A stretch of 64,000 bases of DNA from Chloroherpetonaceae bacterium. Its GTDB lineage: Bacteria; Bacteroidota; Chlorobiia; Chlorobiales; Thermochlorobacteraceae. Location: assembly GCA_025056565.1 (NCBI GenBank), contig JANWWA010000013.1:1-64000 (forward strand). The letters run 5' to 3'. A model generated the notes under the pieces. The model saw only the letters and a list, made by a program, of their open reading frames with translations. It did no database searches and was not told the origin of the DNA. The position numbers and the translations under genes were made by a program. Positions 9,807-18,318 of this stretch are shown here, piece by piece (within the stretch, counting starts at the first letter, position 1; every line of letters begins with the position of its first letter).

Positions 9807-10685
9807 ATGGCCACGCTTAGAGAACTTCGCACGCGCATTAAGGGCATTCGCAACACGCAGCAGGTAACTAAGGCAATGCGAATGGTTGCCGCTGCTAAGC
9901 TCCGTCGCTCGCAAGACCGGGCGATTGCTGCCCGCCCATATGCCAACGCCCTAAAGAAAATGTTGGCTTCAATTGTCGCAAAAATCGATGTCTCCGAATT
10001 CTCGCTGCTCACCCCGCGTCCAGTTACCAAACGCATTCTGGCAGTTGTCGTCGCAGCCGATAGAGGGCTATGCGGCGCCTTTAATGCCAACTTGCTCAAA
10101 ATGGCTCGGGAGACCTTTCAAGGTGAGTATCAAGAATGGGCGGCTAAGAACAACTTGCTGGTTATGCCCGTTGGACGCCGAAGTGTGGATTTCTTTGCCA
10201 AGCAACCGTATCCAGTCGTTGAGCGTTTTTCGGGTGTTTTCCAGAAGCTGGAGTTTGAGACAGCCAAAGCGATTGCTGACAAAGCAACTGCGCTCTACGC
10301 CAGTGGGGAGGTCGATCGCGTGGTGCTTTTCTACAATGAGTTCAAAACCGTGCTTGCACCACAGTTGCGAAAGGAGGTCTTTTTGCCGATTGAACCGCCT
10401 AAGACCCAGCCCACTTTATCGGGTGATTATATCTTTGAACCAGACCCAACAGAAATTATCGGACAACTTTTGCCGCTCTATCTTGCCAATCAAATTTGGC
10501 GGATGCTGCTTGAATCCAACGCTGCTGAACAAGCCGCACGGATGACTGCAATGGATGCTGCCTCTAACAATGCTAAAGAGCTACTGCGCATCTTAGGCAT
10601 TACTTACAACCGCGTGCGTCAAGCCTCTATCACCAAAGAAATCATTGAAATCATCAGCGGCGCTGATGCCTTGCAGAACAAATAG
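9807..10685 (+). CDS. atpG: F1 ATP synthase subunit gamma
   Basis: This is the central rotary stalk of F1F0 ATP synthase, 292 residues. The N-terminal coiled-coil helix (LRELRTRIKGIRNTQQVTKA) and the C-terminal helix (NNAKELLRILGITYNRVRQA) are both intact. The central Rossmann-like part has AVVVAADRGLCGAFN, a family signature. It follows atpA by 6 bp and is closed by a hairpin terminator at 10700-10725. These two genes therefore appear to form a complete two-gene transcription unit. Confidence 0.97.
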   Translation: MATLRELRTRIKGIRNTQQVTKAMRMVAAAKLRRSQDRAIAARPYANALKKMLASIVAKIDVSEFSLLTPRPVTKRILAVVVAADRGLCGAFNANLLKMARETFQGEYQEWAAKNNLLVMPVGRRSVDFFAKQPYPVVERFSGVFQKLEFETAKAIADKATALYASGEVDRVVLFYNEFKTVLAPQLRKEVFLPIEPPKTQPTLSGDYIFEPDPTEIIGQLLPLYLANQIWRMLLESNAAEQAARMTAMDAASNNAKELLRILGITYNRVRQASITKEIIEIISGADALQNK

Positions 10686-10699
10686 CGACCTTGCCGCAA

Positions 10700-10725
10700 A
10701 GAAGGGCAGCGGTCTCTGCCCTTCT
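10700..10725 (+). terminator. Terminator after atpG
   Basis: AGAAGGGCAG (10700-10709) pairs with CTGCCCTTCT (10716-10725) around a 6-nt loop, 14 bases after the atpG stop. The following sequence is TCTCCCTCTCTC, pyrimidine-rich but not a pure T-run. It is a probable intrinsic terminator for atpAG. Confidence 0.75.
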
Positions 10726-10815
10726 TCTCCCTCTCTCATTTGCACCAAGCCGAAACGGTTTAAGCAAGTCTAAGTGTTGCAGCGTTTAGACATTCATTAA
10801 CCCAAGTGATAGGTT

Positions 10816-11295
10816 ATGCACACATATCAACGCTCTATCGTTATTGATGCGCCGATTGAGGTGGTCTTTCACTTTCACGACGACCCAGCCAATCTTCTTA
10901 AAATCACGCCGAAAGATGTCAAGGTTGAGCTTTTAGGTGCAACACCTGCAGGTAAGGGACAGCGTGTGAGTATTATGGTAGTGCAGTTTGGGTTTTTCAA
11001 GAGTCGCTGGGATGTGGAAATTACGGAGTATGAACCACCCTATCGAATGGTAGATGTGGCTCACCACAGTCCTTTTCGAAAGTGGCGGCAAGAGCGGCGC
11101 TTTGAGAAACTAGGTGACCGCAAAACCAAAATGACCGACTACATTGAGTATGAGCTTCCCGTAGAAGCCCTTGCAAATATTTTTGCAGGCAAGCTAATTG
11201 AGCACGAAGTCGACAAAATGTTCCGATTCCGACAAGCCCGCACCAAAGCCCTCATCGAAGAAAGTATGCAAGCTCGCACCGCTATTGCGATTTAA
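10816..11295 (+). CDS. SRPBCC (START/Bet v1-like) family protein
   Basis: This is a 159-residue soluble protein with the SRPBCC ligand-cavity fold. It opens YQRSIVIDAPIEVVFHFHDD, the usual 'I-x-A-P-x-E-x-V-F' first strand and helix. Strands such as WDVEITEYEPPYRMVDV follow, and a long C-terminal helix (FAGKLIEHEVDKMFRFRQARTK) should cover the pocket. It resembles the cyclase/dehydrase-type members sometimes annotated as cell-division inhibitors. The ligand is unknown. It stands alone after the atpAG terminator. Confidence 0.8.
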   Translation: MHTYQRSIVIDAPIEVVFHFHDDPANLLKITPKDVKVELLGATPAGKGQRVSIMVVQFGFFKSRWDVEITEYEPPYRMVDVAHHSPFRKWRQERRFEKLGDRKTKMTDYIEYELPVEALANIFAGKLIEHEVDKMFRFRQARTKALIEESMQARTAIAI

Positions 11296-11315
11296 GTGAA
11301 ACGATTTCTTAACGC

Positions 11316-11351
11316 TCAGGACTTGAAAACTAATCAGGACTTGAAAACTAA
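11316..11351. repeat. Perfect tandem duplication of an 18-bp unit, probable operator
   Basis: The unit TCAGGACTTGAAAACTAA occurs twice with no gap (11316-11333 and 11334-11351). It lies 46 bases before the start of the next gene. The pair is enclosed by an 8-bp inverted repeat, TTAACGCT at 11309-11316 and AGCGTTAA at 11360-11367. This nested arrangement is what a DNA-binding site could look like; a recent slippage duplication is the simpler alternative. Confidence 0.7.
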
Positions 11352-11397
11352 CCCCAAGAAGCGTTAAATTTTGGCACAACTTACCTCGCAAAGGACT

Positions 11398-11766
11398 ATG
11401 TCTGACACACAGGAAAGAGGTGGCCTCACGCCACAAGAGTGGAAAGACTTGCAGATTCAAATTGCGGAACTCTTTGACATCACGCTTAAATACTCTGAAA
11501 TTGTAGCCAAAGAAAGCGACAAAGTTTGGGACAAAGACCGACCCAAATTTGTCAAGCGAAAAGACGTCTCGGTCGACGAAGCACTGGCTGAATACCAGCG
11601 CAAGCTCAAGCAATTTGAAGATGAACGCCAGCAAGCCTACGCCAAAAACTATAGCCGCGTCAAAGCCGATAGCTTCGACCGTGTCGTGAAGATTGAAAAA
11701 TATGTAGAGCGGCTGGCAGCAGCGGTTGGCGTAAATTTCTCCGTTGACCCCGAGCGCAAAAAGTAA
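11398..11766 (+). CDS. Small acidic/basic helical hypothetical protein
   Basis: This is a 122-residue soluble protein of unknown function. The ATG at 11398 is preceded by AAGGA and is preferred over an upstream non-ATG extension. The sequence is charged and helix-rich (YQRKLKQFEDERQQAYAKNY, DSFDRVVKIEKYVERLA), so a coiled-coil or helical bundle is likely. It has no signal peptide, membrane segment or cysteine. A tandem 18-bp repeat lies just upstream and may control it. It converges on glcF with a gap of only 6 bp. Confidence 0.7.
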   Translation: MSDTQERGGLTPQEWKDLQIQIAELFDITLKYSEIVAKESDKVWDKDRPKFVKRKDVSVDEALAEYQRKLKQFEDERQQAYAKNYSRVKADSFDRVVKIEKYVERLAAAVGVNFSVDPERKK

Positions 11767-11772
11767 GTTTCC

Positions 11773-13050
11773 TCAGAGCCGCAGTGCTGAGGCAAGGTGC
11801 ATTGCTCTAACTTTGCTGCTGATTTGCCGTAGCCCGTATTGCAACTGTAGAAGGCAGCCTGGGTTTGCCGTTACCACAATTTCAGCACCTGTGCGTGCAA
11901 TTGCTCGTAGCTTTTCTTCCAAAAGTTGCTCAGATAGTTTCGGCTGCAGCAGGTTGTAGATACCTGCACTACCACAGCATTGTGGCGAGTTCAGTTCAAC
12001 AATGCGTCCAAATTTTCGCTGCAATAGCTCGCGCGGTTCACGGCGGATTTTCTGCCCATGCTCCAAGTGGCAAGCATCTTGATAGGTAATGCTCGCTCTA
12101 ACCTGCTTTGGCTCAAAATTTCGCGCCAGCAACACTTCTGACATGTCGCGCACGCGGCGTGCGAGGGCAGTTGCCTTGGCATATTCTGGCTCATCTGGTG
12201 AAAAAAGCTGAGCATAATGCTTCATCATTGCGCCGCAGCCTGCAGAATTCACCACAATTAGTTCCTCGCCCGCAAATGCGTGCAGATTTGCTCTTGCCAT
12301 CGCTTTTGCTTCCTCGAGAAAGCCATTGTGCGCATTTAGTGCTCCACAGCACACTTGCGACTTTGGTACAATCACGCTAAGCCCCACACTCTGCAGCAGC
12401 GCTACGGTGTCCCAATGCACATCGGCAAACGCTGTGTTCATAATGCAGCCCGAAAGAAAGAGCACGCGCTCGCCCTTCGCTGGCTCTGGATTTCGGTAGC
12501 TTTCATCGAAAAACTGCAGCGAGAAAGTGGGTGCAAGTCGGTAGAGCCGTCGCAAGTTTTTGGGCAGGAGTTTTTCTACTGGCCAGCGTTGTGTCAGCGC
12601 TATCAAACGCGAGATGCGCTTGAAGCGAGTAGGGTATGGGAAAAGCCACTTCATTGCCAGCGCAAGCAAGCGCACTTCGAGCATGGGTCGCTTCATTTGC
12701 GTCTTCAGCACCAGCGTCTTTGCGGACTCAAAAATTTTCTCATACTCTACGCCTGCTGGGCACGCTGTCTGACAAGCCAGACACCCTAAGCAGGTATTAA
12801 TGGCTTCGGCAATATCGGCTATCGATTCACTTGGCAAAAGCTGACCCTCAAAGAGTGCACGCGTTAGCTGAATGCGACCACGTGGCGAATAACGCTCAAG
12901 TTCAGTCAGGCTGTATGTAGGACAGTGTGGCAGACAAAAGCCACATTGCATACAGTTTAAGAGCATTTCATCGGTAACCAGTGGCAAGGTAGGCAAGGCG
13001 ATTCTTGCTCCGCTATCATTCGTGTCGTCATCTGTCTCTGGCATATTCAT
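11773..13050 (-). CDS. glcF: Glycolate oxidase iron-sulfur subunit-like (Fe-S)-binding protein
   Basis: This 425-residue protein should pass electrons from a FAD-dependent 2-hydroxyacid dehydrogenase to the quinone pool. Two ferredoxin-type 4Fe-4S motifs lie near the N-terminus (CMQCGFCLPHCP and CLGCLACQTACP). The C-terminal half has two CCG domains with LSGCIMN, CCGALNAHNG, YQDACHLEHGQ and CCGSAGIYN. This matches GlcF more than LutA, which is shorter and lacks the N-terminal ferredoxin domain. The GlcD/GlcE flavin partner is not adjacent, so the real donor is uncertain. Confidence 0.88.
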   Translation of the reverse strand: MNMPETDDDTNDSGARIALPTLPLVTDEMLLNCMQCGFCLPHCPTYSLTELERYSPRGRIQLTRALFEGQLLPSESIADIAEAINTCLGCLACQTACPAGVEYEKIFESAKTLVLKTQMKRPMLEVRLLALAMKWLFPYPTRFKRISRLIALTQRWPVEKLLPKNLRRLYRLAPTFSLQFFDESYRNPEPAKGERVLFLSGCIMNTAFADVHWDTVALLQSVGLSVIVPKSQVCCGALNAHNGFLEEAKAMARANLHAFAGEELIVVNSAGCGAMMKHYAQLFSPDEPEYAKATALARRVRDMSEVLLARNFEPKQVRASITYQDACHLEHGQKIRREPRELLQRKFGRIVELNSPQCCGSAGIYNLLQPKLSEQLLEEKLRAIARTGAEIVVTANPGCLLQLQYGLRQISSKVRAMHLASALRL

Positions 13051-13094
13051 TGCGAAGCATTTAACAGAGTGATTTGATGCACTTTCGGTATACC

Positions 13095-14687
13095 CTAAAA
13101 TGAGCGAAGCACCGTGTTGCGTAGGTAGTGCTTGTCGTCTCGGTAAGGATAGTCAGTGGTATAATGCAAGCCTCTTGATTCACGGCGTTTGATTGCGCTT
13201 TCAATGATGAGTTTTGCTACTTTGATAATGTTACGCAGTTCCAATAAGCCTTCAGAGACTTTGGTGCGCTTGTAGTAGGCTTCGGTTTCTTCTTTGAGAA
13301 ATTCAATCCGTCGGCGTGCCCGCTCCAAGCGCAAGTCGCTGCGCACAATCCCTACATAATCATTCATTACTTGCTGCACTTCTTTTCGGTTATGTGAAAT
13401 GAGCACCCATTCTTCAGGTGATTCTGTACCACTTTCGTCCCAGTCGGGAAAATCGCTACGAATTGAGACAGACTTGAAATTCTGGCATAAGTCTAAGTAC
13501 GCACGATGTGAAAACACCAGTGCTTCCAGCAGCGAATTGCTTGCAAGCCGATTTGCGCCATGCACGCCTGTGCATGCTGCTTCTCCAGAGGCATAGAGGC
13601 GGTTGAGTGTGGTGCGAGCAAACAGGTCAGTTGCCACGCCACCGCACGAATAATGCATTGCCGGTACGACGGGAATAAGCTCCTGCGTGATGTCAATGCC
13701 ATACATCAAGCAGCGCTCATAAATGTTTGGGAAGTGCTCCTTGATAGCGCTGGCGGGCTTGTGTGTGATGTCCAAATAGACGCATTCATCGCCCAGCTTT
13801 TTCATTTCGCTGTCAATTGCACGAGCAACGATATCGCGTGGTGCCAATTCCTTACGCGCATCATACCGCGCCATAAAGGCTTCGCCTTTGGAGTTGCGTA
13901 AAATGCCGCCAAATCCGCGCACGGCTTCGCTAATCAAAAATGACTTGGCTTTTGGGTGATAGAGCGAGGTAGGGTGAAATTGAATGAACTCCATATTGTG
14001 AATCTCTGCACCTGCTCGATACGCCATGGCGATGCCGTCGCCTGTTGCAATCTCTGGATTGGTCGTATGCTGATAGACTTGCCCGCACCCGCCTGTTGCC
14101 AGCATTGTAAAGCGCGAGAGAATTTTCTTGAACCGCCCTGTCTTAGTATCCAGCGCATATGCACCATAGCAAGTGATGTCGTTGGTTTTCCTGCGCAGGT
14201 GATGCTCTGTAATCAGCTCAATTGCGATATGGTGTTCCCAGAGTGTAATATTGGGGGTCTCAGCGACCTTCGCCAGTAGAGCACGCTCAATTTCACGTCC
14301 AGTTAAGTCGGCTGCATGCAGAATTCTATTCTTGGAATGCCCACCTTCCCGCACAAGGTGAGGCTCACCATCTTTCATTGTAAATTGCACGCCCATCGCA
14401 ATCAGTTCTCTGACATGCTCCGGTCCTTCCTTGACGAGCACTTCCACGGCTTCACGATTGCACAGCCCCGCTCCTGCTTCAAGCGTATCTGCAATGTGCA
14501 GTTCATATCGATCATCTGGTGCTAGAACTGCTGCAATGCCTCCTTGCGCCCAATTCGTATTGGAATCGGATTGCTCTTTCTTGGTGATTATCAGCACGCT
14601 ACCAAGCCTTGCAGCACGGAGTGCAAAGAATAGACCTGCAATGCCACTACCAATAACCAGCGTGTCAACCTTGACTTCTTCTGTCAT
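13095..14687 (-). CDS. nadB: L-aspartate oxidase
   Basis: NadB oxidises L-aspartate to iminoaspartate, the first step of de novo NAD synthesis. The 530-residue flavoprotein has the FAD dinucleotide motif [16 protein letters not shown] near residues 11-26, [31 protein letters not shown], the active-site segment [14 protein letters not shown], and [21 protein letters not shown]. The C-terminal helical domain is complete, including the R[13 protein letters not shown] motif ([16 protein letters not shown]). Fumarate-reductase and SdhA paralogues lack that ending. It lies 44 bp upstream of glcF in the same direction. nadA and nadC are not nearby. Confidence 0.96.
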   Translation of the reverse strand: MTEEVKVDTLVIGSGIAGLFFALRAARLGSVLIITKKEQSDSNTNWAQGGIAAVLAPDDRYELHIADTLEAGAGLCNREAVEVLVKEGPEHVRELIAMGVQFTMKDGEPHLVREGGHSKNRILHAADLTGREIERALLAKVAETPNITLWEHHIAIELITEHHLRRKTNDITCYGAYALDTKTGRFKKILSRFTMLATGGCGQVYQHTTNPEIATGDGIAMAYRAGAEIHNMEFIQFHPTSLYHPKAKSFLISEAVRGFGGILRNSKGEAFMARYDARKELAPRDIVARAIDSEMKKLGDECVYLDITHKPASAIKEHFPNIYERCLMYGIDITQELIPVVPAMHYSCGGVATDLFARTTLNRLYASGEAACTGVHGANRLASNSLLEALVFSHRAYLDLCQNFKSVSIRSDFPDWDESGTESPEEWVLISHNRKEVQQVMNDYVGIVRSDLRLERARRRIEFLKEETEAYYKRTKVSEGLLELRNIIKVAKLIIESAIKRRESRGLHYTTDYPYRDDKHYLRNTVLRSF

Positions 14688-14748
14688 TGCAAGCTATCAG
14701 AGAGTGGGTATTTGCAAGTGTGTGCGCCACCGTATTGTGCCTTTGCTC

Positions 14749-15390
14749 CTATTCTGCTGGTGTTTCAGCTGGAGCTGGCGCCATGTAGCGCTCTCTAATC
14801 AGGTGCCAGACTACAGGCAAGAGTGAGATAGCCACTACGACAATGATGACTTTGTCGATATCCTTTGCGATGGTTGGGAAACTCTTGCCTAAGAAGTAGC
14901 CCGTGAGTGTCATACTCATTACCCAGAAAATACCCCCGAAGATGTTGTAAGCCGCAAACTTTGGATAGTGCATCTTTGCCACACCTGCCATAGTGGGTGC
15001 AAAGGTGCGCACGATTGGCACAAAGCGCGCAAGGATAATTGTTTTGCCGCCGTGCTTGTCGTAAAAGGCTTGAGTTTGCTCCACATACTTGCGTTTGAAG
15101 AAGCGGGAGTCTGGTCGGTCAAATAGTGCTGCGCCCGCTCGCCGACCAATGAAATAGCCAGTTGCATCACCCACGATGGCACAGAGTGTCAGCAATCCAT
15201 TCAGCCACAGGAGGTCAAGGTCGCCACGTGCTGCAAAAATGCCTGCTGTAACCAGAAGCGAGTCGCCGGGTAGAAAGAAACCTGCAAGTAAGCCAGTTTC
15301 GGCAAAAATCACGAGCGCCATAATTGCGTAGCCAGCGCTCACAATTGTCTCTGGGGCAATCCAGTGACGCAGCGTAGTTAGAACATCCAT
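14749..15390 (-). CDS. DedA / SNARE-associated family membrane protein
   Basis: This is a 213-residue inner-membrane protein of the DedA family, whose members flip or distribute phospholipids and undecaprenyl phosphate and need the proton gradient. The ATG at 15390 starts MDVLTTLRHWI just before the first re-entrant segment; the longer frame adds no conserved residues. Family marks are FAETGLLAGFFLPGDSLL, GRRAG, and the arginine motif ARFVPIVRTFAPTMAGVAKM. About five membrane segments are seen. It sits 62 bp after the DUF427 gene in the same direction. Confidence 0.9.
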   Translation of the reverse strand: MDVLTTLRHWIAPETIVSAGYAIMALVIFAETGLLAGFFLPGDSLLVTAGIFAARGDLDLLWLNGLLTLCAIVGDATGYFIGRRAGAALFDRPDSRFFKRKYVEQTQAFYDKHGGKTIILARFVPIVRTFAPTMAGVAKMHYPKFAAYNIFGGIFWVMSMTLTGYFLGKSFPTIAKDIDKVIIVVVAISLLPVVWHLIRERYMAPAPAETPAE

Positions 15391-15452
15391 TGCTTGAAGC
15401 GTTGGTTTAGCGAAACGCAAGATACACAAAACTTTGGATTGCGTGGTGTCTG

Positions 15453-15944
15453 CTACCACCCCCATGTATCTCTGCCGCCTTTGAAAGGCCCGATGAGGTC
15501 ACTTGTAATCCATCCACCGTAAAAATCACCAGCTTGAGGGATTACTCTTTCATCATCCACATAACATTCATCTACACGGCTAGCGTAGAATGCAATGTGA
15601 TTTTTTAGGTCGGCGTAGCGCGGCGTCGGATTTGGATAACTCCACGCTGCATTAGGAGAACTTCTCTTGCCAACCTGCACTGTCCAGTATGCTGCCTCAC
15701 CTTTAAACTCGCAAAATGACCAATGCGTCGAAGGCTGAAGGTATTGCATCTTAATATCTTCAACCGGAATGTAGTAAGTAGGCGGGTGGCTGGTCTCTAA
15801 CACTCTAAGGGCACGAGTAGTATCAGCTATTTTCTCGCCTGCAAAGAAGACACGCAGTCTTCGTGCCGTTGGCTCTAAGCGTGGCGGGCGTGGATAGTTC
15901 CAAACGCTTTCTTTTTTCACAGTGTCCGTTAATTTTGTGCTCAC
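15453..15944 (-). CDS. DUF427 domain protein
   Basis: This is a 163-residue soluble protein. The whole length matches the DUF427 pattern: WNYPRPPRLEPTARRLRV, ADTTRALRVLETSHPPTYYI, a WSFCEFKGEAAYWTV core strand pair, and AFYASRVDECYVDDERV. The family forms a small beta-barrel of unknown biochemical role. Its start is only 24 bp from the divergent outer-membrane protein gene, so at least one of the two promoters must lie inside the neighbour. Confidence 0.88.
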   Translation of the reverse strand: MSTKLTDTVKKESVWNYPRPPRLEPTARRLRVFFAGEKIADTTRALRVLETSHPPTYYIPVEDIKMQYLQPSTHWSFCEFKGEAAYWTVQVGKRSSPNAAWSYPNPTPRYADLKNHIAFYASRVDECYVDDERVIPQAGDFYGGWITSDLIGPFKGGRDTWGW

Positions 15945-15968
15945 GACGCATTAGAAAACCAGCAAAGT

Positions 15969-17474
15969 ATGCGGAACGTTTTTTTGAGCTTGATGTGCCT
16001 GCTGCTATGCCTGAGCACCACCTCACGCACTTTCGCCCACTGCTGCTCCGCTTTTCCTTTAAGTCTAACATCCTGCCCTATAGCCGTCGCTGACTCACTT
16101 CGCAAAAGCAAATTAGCAAAAGATTTCGCCCCATTCTACGCCGAAATAGACCGCATCTACGCTGACGCCCTGACACGCTGGCAGCAGTTCGAGAAACCTT
16201 TGCTTGAAAGAACAGCATGCTTAACAGAGCCTGCAATGAAGCGATACATCTATCGCCGTACGGCTGAGGCGAAATCCACACTGGATTCGCTGGTGCGAGC
16301 TTTCAAGAAACAGCAACTGGCGCACTTGGATTCCTTGCTGCACACCCTCTCAATGCTGCCGCCACCTATTCAGGAAAAGCAGCTGATTATCCAGAAAGCA
16401 GCGGAATTCGAGCGCTTAGAACAATTCCGCGCTCAGTTAGACGCAGAACTGGACACGCTAACTCGCACACTGGCTAGCCATCTTGAAAACCTTATGGCAG
16501 TTGAGTTAGCGTTGCAGTCAGCAGCTTTTGGTGCTACTCCGAAGAGCAGTGCTGCCTTACGCACATCTGCGACCGCTGCTTCTGCTGAAGATTCACTTCT
16601 TAGCAGTGCCCCTTTGTCGCCACCTACCACTCCTTTGGGCTTCAATTTCAATGTTTCGTTTAGTAGCCAATCTGTATGGTATGGCATTCAGCAAAATGTC
16701 ATCGCACAAGGTGAAGCAGATGCCATCAGTGGCAGCATCGCAAGCATTTCAGGCACATACACACATCCGACAGGGCTTTGGGGCAGCATAGAGGTAACAG
16801 GGCTGTTCGGACAATCTCCATTTGTAGACCAGCTGACGCTCTCAGTTGGTGCAGAACGCACTTTCTTTGAATTCCTCACCGTGGGAGTGCTTTACTCACG
16901 CTACTTTTACTCTGCAAACAGTGTGCAGTTTAGCGCTGCCATCTCGGATAATTTAGGGCTGTATTTGACGCTCACTAATCCCATTGTAACGCCCAGCGTG
17001 AACTTCAATTACGGCTTTGCACAAGGACCAGATATGACTTTTCTCACCCTAAGCGGTTCGCACACCTTCGTGCTGGAACAATTTTTCGGCGGCCTGCTCT
17101 TCATTTCGCCCAGCGCGTATGTTGATTTTGGCTCGCTAGCGCAATACACCATTCAACTGGAACGTCAGAATCGCCCCTTGCCACGCTCCACCTTGCGTAA
17201 CCAACGGCTTCCTGAATTAACTGCACGGCACTCCGTGAGCTATGCTTTTATGCCACTTAGTGCAACCCTTTCCCTCTCGCTCAGCTATGCGCTCGGCAGT
17301 TTTAGCTTTACGCCTGCTATTTCCTATACGCTGCCACTTAATACACCAACCTATACGCTCGAGTTTGTCTTTCCTGCACCGTCTTTCCCGATACGCCCTC
17401 CTGCAATTGACTTTCTGAGCGAGCCGCGCACACCACTTTTCTACTTTTCACTTGCCGCTAGCGTCACGCTGTAA
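15969..17474 (+). CDS. Outer-membrane beta-barrel protein with helical N-terminal domain
   Basis: This is a 501-residue exported protein of unknown function. A signal peptide (MRNVFLSLMCLLLCLSTTSRTFA) is followed by about 150 residues of charged helix (LDSLVRAFKKQQLAHLDSLL, ERLEQFRAQLDAELDTLTRT), probably coiled coil. From about residue 215 to the end there are alternating aromatic beta strands (FNVSFSSQSVWYGIQQNVI, FLTVGVLYSRYFYSANSVQF), typical of a 10-14 strand barrel. It ends in FYFSLAASVTL rather than an aromatic residue. A helical periplasmic stalk plus barrel is reminiscent of surface or envelope-spanning proteins, but no family was recognised. Confidence 0.75.
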   Translation: MRNVFLSLMCLLLCLSTTSRTFAHCCSAFPLSLTSCPIAVADSLRKSKLAKDFAPFYAEIDRIYADALTRWQQFEKPLLERTACLTEPAMKRYIYRRTAEAKSTLDSLVRAFKKQQLAHLDSLLHTLSMLPPPIQEKQLIIQKAAEFERLEQFRAQLDAELDTLTRTLASHLENLMAVELALQSAAFGATPKSSAALRTSATAASAEDSLLSSAPLSPPTTPLGFNFNVSFSSQSVWYGIQQNVIAQGEADAISGSIASISGTYTHPTGLWGSIEVTGLFGQSPFVDQLTLSVGAERTFFEFLTVGVLYSRYFYSANSVQFSAAISDNLGLYLTLTNPIVTPSVNFNYGFAQGPDMTFLTLSGSHTFVLEQFFGGLLFISPSAYVDFGSLAQYTIQLERQNRPLPRSTLRNQRLPELTARHSVSYAFMPLSATLSLSLSYALGSFSFTPAISYTLPLNTPTYTLEFVFPAPSFPIRPPAIDFLSEPRTPLFYFSLAASVTL

Positions 17475-17526
17475 GCCACTGGCAGCGAAAGCGGGGTGTT
17501 TTCCCACGCGACCTTTAATCGCAGGC

Positions 17527-18282
17527 TCATACCGCATAGCTGAATCCGATAACTCCGATGGGAATAAGGAAGTTGTCTATTTCCTTCGGGCTAACTGCTT
17601 CGACCAGCGTCGCTATCGCACCCAGTGCCATTAAACGCGCAAAGTTCAATTCCTGTGGAATGACCACCCAGACAAAAAAAGCAGCGCCAATGATACCTGC
17701 CACAAGCATCGTCAGACTTCCTTCTATGCTCTTCTGACTGAGCAGATGATACTTCAGTTTCCCCATTCGCGTGCCAATTACTGGTGCCAGTCCATCGCCA
17801 AAAGTTAGGAAACCCATTGCCGCCACCCCCGCAAAGGTTTTGTAGAACACAGTAGCGCAGATGATTGAAACGATGACGAAGTAAAACGGTCCTTTTAGTA
17901 ACTCAGTGCGGTCACCTGTGCGGGTCATAATCTTTACCGCTTCATCGTTTTCATCTGCAAAAAAGCCCTTCTGAATTAAGAGGAAGAACCAAATCACTAA
18001 AATTGTAATGTTGAGATACTTCGACCAATGTGAATCATCAAGCAGGGCTAAGAATAGCACAAGGCAACCTGCGCCAATGTGCGTGATTTTTCGGCTCAAA
18101 TCAGGTGCCAGCCCCAGCCGCACTACGCAAAAATTTAACAGCGCAACTAAACTGAACACATACACAACCATTATGGCGGAAATGAGCACGTTGTTCCAAA
18201 ATGGGGAGAGTCCGAAAAGCGCCAGAAGTGCTGTCATTCTCATTGTCTGTTTCGTTGCAGTTGATAGAAATGTTCTAAGCAC
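17527..18282 (-). CDS. Phytol/farnesol/dolichol kinase-like membrane protein (VTE5/SEC59-type)
   Basis: This is a 251-residue polytopic membrane protein of the CTP-transferase/isoprenoid-alcohol-kinase group. Diagnostic segments are DLSRKITHIGAGCLVLFLAL (the R-K-x-x-H-x-G motif of VTE5-type kinases), MGFLTFGDGLAPVIGTRMGK (nucleotide/phosphate-binding G-D-G), and KSIEGSLTMLVAG. Phytol kinases use CTP to make phytyl phosphate from free phytol. It lies 36 bp downstream of a (bacterio)chlorophyll synthase gene in the same direction, so a role in supplying the prenyl tail (phytol, farnesol or geranylgeraniol) is a strong inference. A phosphatidate cytidylyltransferase role is the alternative. Confidence 0.75.
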   Translation of the reverse strand: MLRTFLSTATKQTMRMTALLALFGLSPFWNNVLISAIMVVYVFSLVALLNFCVVRLGLAPDLSRKITHIGAGCLVLFLALLDDSHWSKYLNITILVIWFFLLIQKGFFADENDEAVKIMTRTGDRTELLKGPFYFVIVSIICATVFYKTFAGVAAMGFLTFGDGLAPVIGTRMGKLKYHLLSQKSIEGSLTMLVAGIIGAAFFVWVVIPQELNFARLMALGAIATLVEAVSPKEIDNFLIPIGVIGFSYAV

Positions 18283-18318
18283 GCCGTCAGAGGTGTGCCT
18301 ACGTGCGTTTGCATCTTG

